64,000 nt of DNA from Nonomuraea sp. SYSU D8015 (lineage in GTDB: Bacteria > Actinomycetota > Actinomycetes > Streptosporangiales > Streptosporangiaceae): NCBI RefSeq assembly GCF_008065375.1, contig NZ_VJYI01000009.1:62001-126000 (forward strand). The letters are read 5' to 3'. Of this stretch, positions 8,388 through 21,428 are shown one piece after another. The notes beneath the pieces were generated by a model that was given only the letters and a program-made list of their open reading frames with translations, was not told where the DNA came from and did not search any database. A program made the position numbers and the translations under genes. Numbering within the stretch: the first letter of the stretch is position 1; each line of letters starts with the position of its first letter.

Positions 8388-8711
8388 TTAGCTCTCGTTG
8401 CCGCCGAACTCGCGCTCGAGGGAGGCCCTCTGGTTCGCGCCGAGGCCCCGCACGCGGCGGGACTCGGCGATGGCAAGCCGCTCCATGAGCTGCTTGGCGC
8501 GGACCTTGCCCACTCCGGGGAGCGATTCCAACAAAGCCGAGACCTTCATCTTGCCGATGACGTCGTCGGTCTGCCCATCCTTGAGCACCTCAGCCAGAGA
8601 AACCGCGCCATGCTTGAGCCGGTTCTTGACCTCGGCACGCTCTTTACGGGCCTTGGCAGCCTTCTCCAGGGCTGCGGCGCGCTGCTCAGGGGTCAGGGGA
8701 GGAAGAGCCAC
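8388..8711 (-). CDS. mihF: Actinobacterial integration host factor (mIHF)
   Basis: Nucleoid-associated DNA-binding protein that bends DNA and affects replication, development and secondary metabolism in actinomycetes. The 107-residue protein has a basic helical N-terminus (LTPEQRAAALEKAAKARKERAE) and the helix-two-turn-helix core with LESLPGVGKVRAKQLMERL, ending GANQRASLEREFG, as in Streptomyces sIHF and mycobacterial mIHF. A promoter-like pair lies 125-150 nt upstream. It is the first gene of the mihF-gmk-rpoZ-coaBC group and is separated from the pyr operon by about 550 bp. Confidence 0.95.
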   Translation of the reverse strand: MALPPLTPEQRAAALEKAAKARKERAEVKNRLKHGAVSLAEVLKDGQTDDVIGKMKVSALLESLPGVGKVRAKQLMERLAIAESRRVRGLGANQRASLEREFGGNES

Positions 8712-9268
8712 GCCGGGTCACCTCGAATTTCTGTCGATGTACTCGGACGGCAAGGGAAACTAGCTGGTCATCGCCCCCTAAGCAACGCCAAGCGCGGTTT
8801 CTCTCGTCACAAAATCCACTTCATCGCCCACCGTAATCATAAAATTACACAGTGCTGATCAAATCGCCCTCACTTCCCGGTTCTCGCGTCGGCACGCGAC
8901 GATGTCGCGAAACGCAACGATGATCGCGTTCCCGCCATCCCCTCATGTCCGAAACCCATCTCTTACCTGGGCCGAAACTCGGGGCGGAATGCATTTCGAT
9001 CTTGCGCGCGCGGGCGGTATGATCTTGTACGCGGACGCGCCCACGCGCCGGATCGCCGACTCGCCCCGGCGTGGATTCCGGCGGGCGCTCGTCACCGTGA
9101 GTGACTTCGCGGCCCCTCGGCGCCCGGCCGCGGCGGGAGCTTGCGCGCCGAGACTCGCCTCCACTGCGCGACGCGCCGGCCCGACGCTGGGAACCCGTCG
9201 GGTACGCCGGGTGGGCGGCGGGTGTTGTGAGGCCCGGCCGTGGGTGTCATGACGCCCGGCGGTGGGTG
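8712..9268. other. Intergenic region between pyrF and mihF
   Basis: No gene recognised. It contains an unusually AT-rich stretch around 8810-8870 holding the likely mihF promoter, and a 22-bp triple repeat at the pyrF end. Confidence 0.6.
8836..8862 (-). promoter_or_regulatory. Putative sigma-70-type promoter of mihF
   Basis: On the minus strand TTGATC (8857-8862) and TATGAT (8836-8841) are separated by 15 bp, or TTTGAT with 16 bp, in a local AT-rich island, about 125 nt upstream of the mihF ATG. The spacing is slightly short. Confidence 0.4.
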
Positions 9269-9284
9269 TTATGAGGCCCGGCGG
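9219..9284. repeat. 22-bp tandem repeat, three copies, spanning the pyrF stop
   Basis: Three units of the form YGGGTGTYRTGASGCCCGGCSG lie head to tail. The third unit contains the pyrF stop codon and the last few sense codons, so the repeat has grown outward from the gene end. Confidence 0.8.
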
Positions 9285-9961
9285 AGGGAGGCGGCGATGG
9301 CGGCGGCCGCGGCGCCCGGGTCCGGGGAGCCGGTGATGGGGCGGCCGATGACGAGCAGGTCGGCACCGTCCGCGAGCGCCCGCTCCGGCGTCGCCACGCG
9401 TGCCTGGTCCTGCGTGTCCGCCCCCGTGGGGCGCACGCCGGGCGTGATGAGCGTGATGCCCTTCCCCACCTCGCCCCGCACCGCCGACACCTCGTTCGGC
9501 GAGCACACCAGCGCCGTGGCGCCCGCCTCCACCGACAGGGCGGCCAGGCGGCGCACCGCGTCGTCGGCGGGCCCGGCGAGCCCGATGCGGTCGAGGTCGG
9601 CTTCGGTGAGCGAGGTCAGGATGGTCACGGCGGCGATCTTGGTGTGCGGCGCCGACTCCACGGCGGCCCGGATCATGGCGGGGCCGCCGGCCGCGTGCAC
9701 GGTGAGGATCGCGGGCCGCAGCCGGGCGACGGCGCGGGCGGCGCCGGCGACGGTGTTGGGGATGTCGTGCAGCTTGAGGTCCAGGAACACCTGCACGCCA
9801 CTGGCGCCCCGCACGGAGGCGATCACGTCGGGGCCGTAGCGGAGGTAGAGCTCCAGGCCCACCTTGACCGTGCTGACGTGGGGGGTCACCAGCGCCGCCC
9901 AGTGGGCGGCGGTCTCCAGGTCCGGGGCGTCGAGGGCGACGGCGATGGGTGCGGGCGTCAA
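9269..9961 (-). CDS. pyrF: Orotidine 5'-phosphate decarboxylase
   Basis: Last step of UMP synthesis, OMP to UMP and CO2. The 230-residue TIM-barrel protein has VALDAPDLETA at the N-terminus, the catalytic DLKLHDIPNTV motif (Asp-Lys-x-x-Asp-like array), GVRPTG, and the phosphate-binding VIGRPITGSPDP. This is the short bacterial type. It overlaps the end of pyrD by 4 nt and is the last pyr gene before the gap to mihF. Confidence 0.96.
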   Translation of the reverse strand: MTPAPIAVALDAPDLETAAHWAALVTPHVSTVKVGLELYLRYGPDVIASVRGASGVQVFLDLKLHDIPNTVAGAARAVARLRPAILTVHAAGGPAMIRAAVESAPHTKIAAVTILTSLTEADLDRIGLAGPADDAVRRLAALSVEAGATALVCSPNEVSAVRGEVGKGITLITPGVRPTGADTQDQARVATPERALADGADLLVIGRPITGSPDPGAAAAAIAASLRRAS

Positions 9962-10935
9962 GTCGTGCTCTCCTCGGTGTCGACCAGAAGGTGCCTCCGG
10001 GCGCTCCCCGGCGGCCGGTGCGCCAGGCCCACCGCGTCGGCGAGGCGTTGGAGGCCGCGGGCTCTCAGCAGGTCTTCAAGCTCGCGTTCGATGCGCAGGC
10101 AGGCGTAGGGATCGTGGAACAGCGCGGTGCCCACCCCGACCACGCAGGCGCCCGCCAGGACCAGTTGGAAAGCGTCCCGCCCGGTCATCACGCCGCCCAT
10201 GCCGATCAGCGGCACCCCGGGCAGCGCGGCGTGGACCTGCCACACGCACCGTACGGCCAGCGGCAGGATCGCGGGCCCGGACAGCCCGCCGGTGACGGCG
10301 GCCAGCGAGGGCCGCAGCGTCTCGGTGTCGATGGCCATGCCCAGCGGGTTGTTGATCATGGACAGCGCGTCGGCCCCGGCGTCCACACAGGCCCGCGCGA
10401 CCGCCACGATGTCGGCCACGTCGGGCGCCAGCTTGGCGATGACGGGCACGTCGTACCGCATGATGGACCGCACGGAGGCGATCACCTCAGCGGCCGCGCT
10501 GCCCTCGCGGGCGAAGACGCGCCCGCGGTCCTCCATGTTGGGGCAGGAGAGGTTGACCTCCAGCGCGGTCACCCCGGGCGCGTCGGCGAGCCTGCGGGCC
10601 AGCTCGGAGTATTCGGCGACGGTGCCGCCCCCGATGGAGACGATGGTCTTGATGCCCCGCTGGGCCAGCCAGGGCAGCTCGCGCTCCAGGAACGCCTCGA
10701 TGCCCGGCCCCTGCAGCCCCACGGCGTTGAGCATGCCCGAGGGTGTCTCGGCCATGCGCGGCGTGGGCCGGCCGGCGCGCGGCGCCATGGTGATGGAGCG
10801 GGTGGTGAGGGCGCCGAGCCGGTGCAGGTCGAAGAACTGGGCCAGCTCCCGCCCGGATGAGGCGCACCCGGCGGCCGTGGTGATCGGGTTGACCAGCTCC
10901 ACGTGCGCCAGAAATGTCCGCATATCAACTGACAT
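9958..10935 (-). CDS. pyrD: Dihydroorotate dehydrogenase B, catalytic subunit
   Basis: Oxidises dihydroorotate to orotate. The sequence NPITTAAGCASSGREL, EVNLSCPNMEDRG (catalytic Cys in the NxSCPN-type motif), VIAKLAPDV and GMGGVMTGRDA marks a class 1 FMN enzyme; the adjacent PyrK makes it class 1B, which passes electrons to NAD+. The start ATG at 10935 (MSVDMRTFL) overlaps the pyrK stop by 11 nt and has GGAGG about 11 nt upstream. The frame is open further upstream but only inside pyrK. The protein is 325 residues. Confidence 0.94.
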   Translation of the reverse strand: MSVDMRTFLAHVELVNPITTAAGCASSGRELAQFFDLHRLGALTTRSITMAPRAGRPTPRMAETPSGMLNAVGLQGPGIEAFLERELPWLAQRGIKTIVSIGGGTVAEYSELARRLADAPGVTALEVNLSCPNMEDRGRVFAREGSAAAEVIASVRSIMRYDVPVIAKLAPDVADIVAVARACVDAGADALSMINNPLGMAIDTETLRPSLAAVTGGLSGPAILPLAVRCVWQVHAALPGVPLIGMGGVMTGRDAFQLVLAGACVVGVGTALFHDPYACLRIERELEDLLRARGLQRLADAVGLAHRPPGSARRHLLVDTEESTT

Positions 10936-11776
10936 GTCGTGCACCGCCTCCGGGGGCGCCGAGCGCGTCGAACGGGATCGTCCCCACGTCCTCGAAGCGC
11001 ACCCGCTCCCCCCGGAACACCGGCCCTTCAGCGCACGCGCGGACCATCCTGGTCGCCCCGTCATCCCCGATCACGGGGATCACGCACGTCATGCACACCC
11101 CGATGCCGCAGGCCATCTGCTCCTCGACCGCCACCTGCACCGGGATGTCGAACTCCATCGCGACCGCCGTCACGGCCCGCAGCGTCTCCATGGGCCCGCA
11201 GGCGTAGACGGCGTCGGCCCGGGTGTCGGCGATCACCGAGGGCAGCGCGTCGGTGACCTTGCCGCGCAGCCCCAGCGAGCCGTCCTCGGTGGTCAGCGTG
11301 GTGGTCTCGGCGATGCGGCGGGCCCGCATCGCGCCGAAGACCCGCTCGGCCCCGGCCCCGCCGAGCACGAAGTCGACCCGGCAGCCCCGCGCCAGCAGCG
11401 CGTCGGCCAGCGGGAACAGCACGGCAGAGCCGTACTCCGAGCCGACCAGCACACAGTGGACGGGGTCGCGCGGCAGCGGAAAGGGCCGCCCGAGCGGCCC
11501 CACCAGGTCGAGCGTGTCGCGGGCGCGCCGCTCGGCCAGCCAGGCCGTGCCCCGCCCGCCGGCGGTGAAGACGAGCTCGACCGTGCCGCCGTAGTCGGAC
11601 TTGACGTCGTGGATGGAGAACGCGCGCCGCGTCACCATCGACGTGTACGCCCCTCCGACGGCCACGGAGACGAAGTGACCGGGGCGGAAGCGCTCGGCGA
11701 TGCCGGGCGCCACCACCGTCAGCGCATGGTAGGCGTCGACCCGGCGCGTCGTCAGCACCGTGCCCGTCACCTGCAC
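10925..11776 (-). CDS. pyrK: Dihydroorotate dehydrogenase B, electron transfer subunit
   Basis: Iron-sulfur flavoprotein that carries electrons from the PyrD FMN to NAD+. It has the ferredoxin-NADP reductase fold: RPGHFVSVAV and RRAFSIHDV (FAD-binding RxFS-type), GRGTAWLAER, VYACGPMETL (NAD-binding), and a C-terminal [2Fe-2S] site CGIGVCMTC with a further Cys in VRAC. The 283-residue length is typical. The start is GTG; no strong ribosome binding site is visible, but an in-frame stop lies 24 nt upstream. It lies 39 nt after carB. Confidence 0.92.
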   Translation of the reverse strand: MQVTGTVLTTRRVDAYHALTVVAPGIAERFRPGHFVSVAVGGAYTSMVTRRAFSIHDVKSDYGGTVELVFTAGGRGTAWLAERRARDTLDLVGPLGRPFPLPRDPVHCVLVGSEYGSAVLFPLADALLARGCRVDFVLGGAGAERVFGAMRARRIAETTTLTTEDGSLGLRGKVTDALPSVIADTRADAVYACGPMETLRAVTAVAMEFDIPVQVAVEEQMACGIGVCMTCVIPVIGDDGATRMVRACAEGPVFRGERVRFEDVGTIPFDALGAPGGGARHVS

Positions 11777-11815
11777 CGGAGTGCCGGCCAGTCGTCTTCA
11801 CCTCCCGTGCGGGTT

Positions 11816-15089
<3,274 letters not shown>

Positions 15090-15103
<14 letters not shown>

Positions 15104-16196
15104 GGCTCATGACCTCACAGAACTCGTCGAAAAGATAGGCCGCGTCGTGCGGCCCGGCGGCGGCCTCGGGGTGGTATTGGACGCTGAAGGCGCGCCCGTC
15201 GAGCAGCCGCAGGCCCTCGACGCAGCGGTCGTTGAGGTTGACGTGGCTGACCTCGGCAGGACCGTAGGGGGTGTCGAACGGCCCGTCGAGCGGCGCGTCC
15301 ACCGCGAACCCGTGGTTGTGGGCCGAGATCTCCACCTTCCCGGTCCGTACGTCCTGGACCGGTTGGTTGACGCCGCGGTGGCCGTAGCGCAGCTTGTACG
15401 TGGACAGCCCCAGGGCCCGGCCGAAGATCTGGTTGCCGAAGCAGATGCCGAAGAACGGCACCCGGGTCTCCAGGACCTTCTGCAGCGCGGAGACGTCCAC
15501 CGTGGCGGGGTCGCCAGGCCCGTTGGAGAGGAACACCCCGTCCGGCTTCACCGCCATGATCTGCTCGAACGTGGCGTCCGCGGGCAGCACGTGCACCTCG
15601 CAGCCGCGCTCGGCCATCCGGTGCGGCGTCATGCCCTTGATGCCGAGGTCCACGGCCGCGACCGTGAACTTCTTCTCCCCGATGGCCGGGACCACGTACG
15701 GCTCGGTCGTGGCCACCTCCGGCGCCAGGGCGGCGCCTTCCATGCGCGGCGACTGCCGCACGCGCTCCACCAGCTCCTCGACGGGCCGGTCGGGGGCGCT
15801 GAAGATGCCGGCGCGCATGGCGCCGCGTTCGCGCAGGTGGCGGGTGAGCGCGCGGGTGCCGGTGATGGCGATGCCGACGACGCCCTGCTCCTTGAGGTAG
15901 TCGTCCAGCGAGCGGTTGGCCCGCCAGTTGGAGACGATCCTGGAGGGCTCGCGCACGACGTAGCCGGCCACCCAGACGCGCCGCGACTCCGGGTCCTCGT
16001 CGTTGACGCCGGTGTTGCCGATGTGCGGCGCCGTCATGGCGACGATCTGCCGGTGGTAGGAGGGGTCGGTGAGGGTCTCCTGGTAGCCGGTCATGCCGGT
16101 GTTGAAGACCATTTCGCCGAAGGTCTCGCCTTCGGCGCCGTAAGAGGATCCGTGAAAGACTCGGCCGTCCTCCAGGACGAGCACCGCTGTGTTCAT
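15090..16196 (-). CDS. carA: Carbamoyl-phosphate synthase small subunit (glutaminase)
   Basis: Hydrolyses glutamine and channels ammonia to CarB. The N-terminal domain begins MNTAVLVLEDGRVFHG. The C-terminal class I amidotransferase domain has the nucleophile Cys in FFGICFGNQ, preceded by LSNGPGDPA, and the catalytic His/Glu in QYHPEAAAGPHD. The length is 368 residues. The ATG overlaps the pyrC stop (ATGA), fixing the start although the frame is open upstream through pyrC. An adjacent carB and upstream pyr genes place it in the pyrimidine operon. Confidence 0.97.
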
Positions 16197-17617
16197 ACCA
16201 GCTTCCCTTCGAGTACGGTCGGCCTGCCGCGCAGGAACGTGGCCACGACCCTGCCGGGCAGCGTCATGCCTTCGTAGGGGGTGTTCCTGCTCTTCGACGC
16301 GAAGGCGGAGGGGTCCACCTCGGTGCGCACGGACGGGTCGTAGAGCGTGATGTTGGCCGGAGCACCCACCTCCAGCGGCTGCCCCTGCCCGGCCAGACGG
16401 CCGATACGCGCGGGCACGACGGACATGCGCTGGGCGACGCCCGCCCAGTCGAGCAGCCCCGTCTCGACCATGGCCTCCTGGACCACGCTGAGCGCGGTCT
16501 CCAGGCCCACCATGCCCATGGCCGCGGCCGACCACTCGCTCTCCTTGTCCTCCACCGGGTGGGGCGCGTGGTCGGTGGCGACGACGTCGATCGTGCCGTC
16601 GGCCAGTGCGGCCCGCAGCGCCTCGACGTCGGCGCGGGTGCGCAGCGGGGGGTTGACCTTGTAGATCGGGTTGTACGCGCCCACCGGCGACTCCTCCACC
16701 AGGTCGTCGGTGAGGAGCAGGTGGTGCGGGGTGACCTCGGCGGTGACGTTCCAGCCCTTGGACTTGGCCCAGCGGATGATCTCGACCGAGCCGGCCGTGG
16801 AGACGTGGCAGACGTGCAGGCGGGAGCCGACGTGGGCGGCCAGCAGGCAGTCGCGGGCGATGATCGCCTCTTCGGCGACCGCCGGCCAGCCGGTCAGGCC
16901 CAGCCTGCCGGAGACGACGCCCTCGTTCATCTGGGCGCCCTCGGTCAGCCGGGGCTCCTGGGCGTGCTGGGCGACGACGCCGTCGAACGCCTTGACGTAC
17001 TCCAGGGCGCGGCGCATCAGCACCGCGTCGTCCACGCACTTGCCGTCGTCGGAGAAGACGCGCACGCGGGCCGCCGAGTCGGCCATCGCGCCCAGCTCGG
17101 CCAGGTGCTTGCCGCCCAGGCCGACGGTGACGGCCCCGACCGGGTGCACGTCGCAGTGCCCGAACTCGCGCCCGAGCCGCCACACCTGCTCCACGACTCC
17201 GGCGGTGTCGGCGACGGGCGAGGTGTTGGCCATGGCATGCACGGCGGTGTAGCCGCCGCGGGCCGCGGACTGCGTCCCGGTCTGCACGGTCTCGGCGTCC
17301 TCACGGCCCGGCTCCCGCAGATGCGTGTGCAGGTCGACGAGCCCCGGCAGCGCGATCGCCCCGCCGCCCTCGACCACGAGATCGTCCCGCTCACCAGCGG
17401 CGTCACCGACGACGCCGCCGGCCACGCCGTTCGTGCGCCCTGCGGCGGCCGGGCCGCCGAAGGCCGGACGGCCCCCGTCCCCTTCCTCTCCAAAAGGACG
17501 GTCACCCCTGACCGCGCCCGCCTGGGGGTCGGCGGGAGTGATCGCGGCGATCACCCCGTCCGATACCCGGAGGTCGACGAGCTCCCCGCCCAGAATCCTG
17601 ACGTTTTTGATGATCAC
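16193..17617 (-). CDS. pyrC: Dihydroorotase (class I) with N-terminal loop insertion
   Basis: Cyclises carbamoyl aspartate to dihydroorotate. The metal-binding HxH lies in LPGLVDLHTHLREPGRED (residues about 90-107), with HVCHVST, ATDHAPH and the C-terminal PANITLYDP also present, giving the amidohydrolase fold. At 474 residues it is about 45-50 longer than usual. The extra residues (about 29-80; Gly/Arg/Asp-rich, including GGRPAFGGPAAAGRTNG) sit in the N-terminal beta-sandwich between VIAAITPAD and VVEGGGAIALPG. The start is GTG in a GTGA overlap with the pyrB stop, and the stop overlaps the carA start. Confidence 0.95.
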   Translation of the reverse strand: MIIKNVRILGGELVDLRVSDGVIAAITPADPQAGAVRGDRPFGEEGDGGRPAFGGPAAAGRTNGVAGGVVGDAAGERDDLVVEGGGAIALPGLVDLHTHLREPGREDAETVQTGTQSAARGGYTAVHAMANTSPVADTAGVVEQVWRLGREFGHCDVHPVGAVTVGLGGKHLAELGAMADSAARVRVFSDDGKCVDDAVLMRRALEYVKAFDGVVAQHAQEPRLTEGAQMNEGVVSGRLGLTGWPAVAEEAIIARDCLLAAHVGSRLHVCHVSTAGSVEIIRWAKSKGWNVTAEVTPHHLLLTDDLVEESPVGAYNPIYKVNPPLRTRADVEALRAALADGTIDVVATDHAPHPVEDKESEWSAAAMGMVGLETALSVVQEAMVETGLLDWAGVAQRMSVVPARIGRLAGQGQPLEVGAPANITLYDPSVRTEVDPSAFASKSRNTPYEGMTLPGRVVATFLRGRPTVLEGKLV

Positions 17618-18527
17618 GCGGTCTCTCCCCCGAGCAGCAGGTACAGGACGGCCATGCGGATGGTCACGCCATTGGCGACCTGCTCCACGATCGTGGACCG
17701 CGCCGAGTCGGCCACCTCGGCCGCGATCTCCATCCCCCGGTTCATCGGCCCGGGGTGCATGACGATCGCCTCGTCCGGCATCTTCGCGAACCGGTCGCGG
17801 TCGAGCCCGTACCGCCGCGAGTATTCACGCTCCGAGGGGAAGTACGCGGCGTTCATCCGCTCCTTCTGCACCCGCAGCATCATCACCGCGTCGGACTTGG
17901 GCAGCACCGCGTCGAGGTCGTACGACACCTCGCACGGCCAGCTCCCCACGGAGACCGGCACCAGCGTCGGCGGGGCGACGAGCGTGACCTCGGCGCCGAG
18001 CGTGTGCAGCAGTAGCACGTTGGAGCGGGCGACCCGGCTGTGGAGCACGTCGCCGACGATCGTGACCTTCCGCCCCTCGAGGCCACCCAGGCGGCGGCGC
18101 ATGGAGAAGGCGTCGAGCAGGGCCTGCGTCGGGTGCTCGTGGGTGCCGTCGCCGGCGTTGACGACGCTGCCGCGCACCCAGGTGGCCAGGCGGTGCGGCG
18201 CGCCGGAGGCGCTGTGGCGGATGACGACCGCGTCGGCGCCCATGGCCTCGAGGGTGAGCGCGGTGTCCTTGAGCGACTCGCCCTTGGACACGCTCGACCC
18301 CTTGGCCGAGAAGTTGATCACGTCGGCGGACAGCCGCTTGGCCGCCGCCTCGAACGAGATGCGGGTCCGCGTGGAGTCCTCGAAGAACAGGTTGACCACG
18401 GTGCGGCCGCGCAGCGTCGGCAGTTTCTTGATGGAGCGTTCCGTGACTCTCGCCAGCTCCTCGGCGGTGTCGAGGATGAGGAGCGCGTCCTCTTTGGTGA
18501 GGTCGCCGGCGGAGATCAGATGCCGAT

Positions 18528-18531
<4 letters not shown>
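17614..18531 (-). CDS. pyrB: Aspartate carbamoyltransferase catalytic subunit
   Basis: Condenses carbamoyl phosphate and aspartate. Carbamoyl-phosphate-binding motif FFEDSTRTRISFE near residue 50, HPTQALLDAFSM (about 137) and MHPGPMNRG near the C-terminus are conserved. The 305-residue length is standard. No pyrI regulatory gene follows, so control is expected through PyrR. The start is GTG and overlaps the pyrR stop (GTGA). Confidence 0.97.
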
Positions 18532-19085
<554 letters not shown>

Positions 19086-19092
19086 CGCCTTT

Positions 19093-19110
19093 CCCGCCTC
19101 ACGGGACGGG
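19093..19110 (-). promoter_or_regulatory. Candidate PyrR-binding loop in the pyr leader
   Basis: In the mRNA sense the segment reads CCCGUCCCGUGAGGCGGG. The core GUCCCGUGAGGC fits the PyrR-binding consensus known from Bacillus (RUCCNGNGAGGY), and the flanking CCCG/CGGG can pair. It ends 7 nt before the GTG of pyrR, next to the AAAGG ribosome-binding region. PyrR binding here would block translation initiation. A TACTGT -10-like element lies further upstream at low confidence. Confidence 0.6.
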
Positions 19111-19234
19111 TCTTAAAAGGGTGTTGGTCGGGACACACAGTACCAGGGGCTACCAGGAACAACGCGCGTGCCCTCCCGTGGTGTCGGCGCGCCGGACGCG
19201 TGACATCCGGCCATCGCAGGGGGATACCGGAAAG

Positions 19235-20479
19235 ATGACATTCCACGTCGATTCGGAGGTCGGGCGGCTGCGCCAGGTCCTCCTGCACAAGCCGGATCTG
19301 GCGCTCAAACGGCTCACTCCGGCCAACAAGGACGAGTTCCTGTTCGACGACGTCCTGTGGGTGCAGCGCGCGATGGAGGAGCACGAGGAGTTCCAGAAGG
19401 TGCTGCGTGACCGCGGCATCACGGTCCACCTGCTGGACGTCCTGCTCAAGGAGACGGTCGAGATCCCCGAGGCCCGCAAGCACATCCTCGACGCGGTGAT
19501 CGACGAGCGCTGGCTGGGCCCGGTGGCGATCGACGACATCCGCAACACGCTCGACGCCATGGACGCGGCGACGCTGCAGGTCTACCTGACCGGCGGCATC
19601 ACCAAGCGGGAGCTGATCGAGCTGGGCTGCGACCCGCAGTCGGTGACCTTCCACACACTGGGCGACGACGACTTCATCCTGCCGCCGCTGCCCAACCACC
19701 TGTTCACCCGCGACACGTCCTGCTGGGTGTACGACGGCGTGTCGATCAACGCGATGCGAAAGAAGGCCCGCATGCGGGAGACGGTCAACATGGAGGCCGT
19801 CTACATGTACCACCCGACCTTCGCGAACGGGTTCAACCGGCCCGGCCAGGGCGGCTACCACTGCTGGATGCCGGGCCACCAGGTGGCGCCGGCGACCATG
19901 GAGGGCGGAGACGTGCTCGTCATCGGGCGCGGCGCGGTGCTGATCGGGATCAGCGAGCGCACGCAGCCGCAGGCGGTCGAGATGTTCGCCCAGCGGCTGT
20001 TCCAGGCCGGGTCCGCGCGCCGCATCGTGGCGCTGGACATGCCGAAGGCGCGGGCGTTCATGCACCTCGACACCGTGATGACGATGCTGGACGTGGGGGT
20101 GTTCACCAAGTACGCGGGCCTCGGCATGCTGCCCGCGTACACCATCGAGCCCGGCGGCACCCACAAGGAGCTGAGGTTCACCGACCACCCTCCGCAGGAC
20201 ATGCACAAGGCCATCGCCCACGCGCTCGACATGGCCGACATCACGGTCCTCACGCCCACGCAGGACGTGCGCGCCGCCGCGCGGGAGCAGTGGGACGACG
20301 GGTGCAACGGGCTGGCGCTGGAGCCGGGCGTGGTGGTCGCGTACGAGCGCAACACCACCACGAACAACCACCTGCGCGACAACGGCATCGAGGTGATCAC
20401 GATCAGGGGCAGCGAGCTCGGCCGGGGCCGCGGCGGCCCGCGCTGCATGAGCTGCCCCCTGGAAAGGGACGGGATCTGA
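19235..20479 (+). CDS. arcA: Arginine deiminase
   Basis: Hydrolyses arginine to citrulline and ammonia. The 414-residue protein has the guanidino-group-modifying fold with FTRD, EGGDVLVIG, FMHLDTVMTML (catalytic His) and the C-terminal nucleophile Cys in CMSCPLERD. The start ATG (MTFHVDSEVGRLR) is the family start and is preceded by GGAAAG. The frame is open further upstream but without similarity. It leads arcA-arcC-permease-usp, divergent from pyrR with about 150 bp between. No ornithine carbamoyltransferase (arcB) lies in this cluster. Confidence 0.96.
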   Translation: MTFHVDSEVGRLRQVLLHKPDLALKRLTPANKDEFLFDDVLWVQRAMEEHEEFQKVLRDRGITVHLLDVLLKETVEIPEARKHILDAVIDERWLGPVAIDDIRNTLDAMDAATLQVYLTGGITKRELIELGCDPQSVTFHTLGDDDFILPPLPNHLFTRDTSCWVYDGVSINAMRKKARMRETVNMEAVYMYHPTFANGFNRPGQGGYHCWMPGHQVAPATMEGGDVLVIGRGAVLIGISERTQPQAVEMFAQRLFQAGSARRIVALDMPKARAFMHLDTVMTMLDVGVFTKYAGLGMLPAYTIEPGGTHKELRFTDHPPQDMHKAIAHALDMADITVLTPTQDVRAAAREQWDDGCNGLALEPGVVVAYERNTTTNNHLRDNGIEVITIRGSELGRGRGGPRCMSCPLERDGI

Positions 20480-20482
20480 AGG

Positions 20483-21418
20483 ATGCGCGTCATCGTGGCA
20501 CTGGGCGGCAACGCCGTACTCAGGCGCGGGCAGCCGGCCGACGCCGACGTGCAGATCGCCAACGTCCGCGCGGCCGTCAAGACGCTCGCCCGGCTGGCGG
20601 GCGAGCACGAGCTGGTCATCACCCACGGGAACGGCCCCCAGGTGGGCCTGCTGGCGCTGGAGAGCGCCAGCGACCCGAGCCTGACCAGGCCCTACCCGTT
20701 CGACACGCTCGGCGCGCAGACGCAGGGCATGATCGGCTACTGGATGCAGCAGGCGCTGCAGAACGCCCTGCCGGGCAGGCAGGTCCTCGCCGTGGTCACG
20801 CAGACGCTGGTGACGGCCGTGGACCCGGCCTTCGAGAACCCGACGAAGTTCGTCGGCCAGGTCTACGAGCGGGACGAGGCGGAGAAGCTGGCCGCCGAGT
20901 ACGGCTGGACGGTCAAGCAGGACGGCACGTACTGGCGGCGCGTCGTCCCCTCCCCCGCCCCGCGCCGCATCGTGGAGACCCGCCTGATCCACAAGCTGGT
21001 CCGCGAGGGCGTGGTCGTGATCTGCGCGGGCGGCGGCGGCATCCCGGTGGTGCGCGACGAGCGCGGCCGGCTGACCGGGGTCGAGGCGGTCGTGGACAAG
21101 GACCTGACCGCGTCGGTGCTGGCCGAGGCGCTGGAGTGCGACGCGTTCCTGAGCCTGACCGACGTACCGCGCGTGCTGCGCGGGTACGGCACCCCGCAGC
21201 AGGAGGAGATCGCCCACACGACGCCGCACGAGCTGCGGGCCCTGGAGTTCCCGGCCGGGTCGATGGGGCCGAAGGTGGAGGCGGCCTGCCGGTTCGTGGA
21301 GACGACCGGCGACATGGCCGCCATCGGGAAGCTCGACGAGGCCGAGCGCATACTTGACGGCTCAGCGGGAACGATCGTGACACCCAACGGCAGGTGGCCG
21401 CTGACGAGCACGCTGTAG
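20483..21418 (+). CDS. arcC: Carbamate kinase
   Basis: Transfers the phosphate of carbamoyl phosphate to ADP, giving ATP, CO2 and ammonia; it can also run in reverse. The amino-acid-kinase fold shows IVALGGNAVLRRGQ at the N-terminus, THGNGPQVGLL, ICAGGGGIPVV and VVDKDLTASVLAEAL, with SMGPKVEAACRFVE near the C-terminus. The length is 311 residues. It starts 3 nt after the arcA stop, so the two are almost certainly co-translated. Together they form the first and last steps of the arginine deiminase pathway. Confidence 0.96.
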   Translation: MRVIVALGGNAVLRRGQPADADVQIANVRAAVKTLARLAGEHELVITHGNGPQVGLLALESASDPSLTRPYPFDTLGAQTQGMIGYWMQQALQNALPGRQVLAVVTQTLVTAVDPAFENPTKFVGQVYERDEAEKLAAEYGWTVKQDGTYWRRVVPSPAPRRIVETRLIHKLVREGVVVICAGGGGIPVVRDERGRLTGVEAVVDKDLTASVLAEALECDAFLSLTDVPRVLRGYGTPQQEEIAHTTPHELRALEFPAGSMGPKVEAACRFVETTGDMAAIGKLDEAERILDGSAGTIVTPNGRWPLTSTL

Positions 21419-21428
21419 GGGGTGTCAG

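Noticed and set aside
19121..19170. Possible DosR/OsdR-type (dormancy) box upstream of arcA (GGGACACACAGTACC)
   Set aside because: Only a partial match to the palindromic consensus; kept out until a motif scan supports it.
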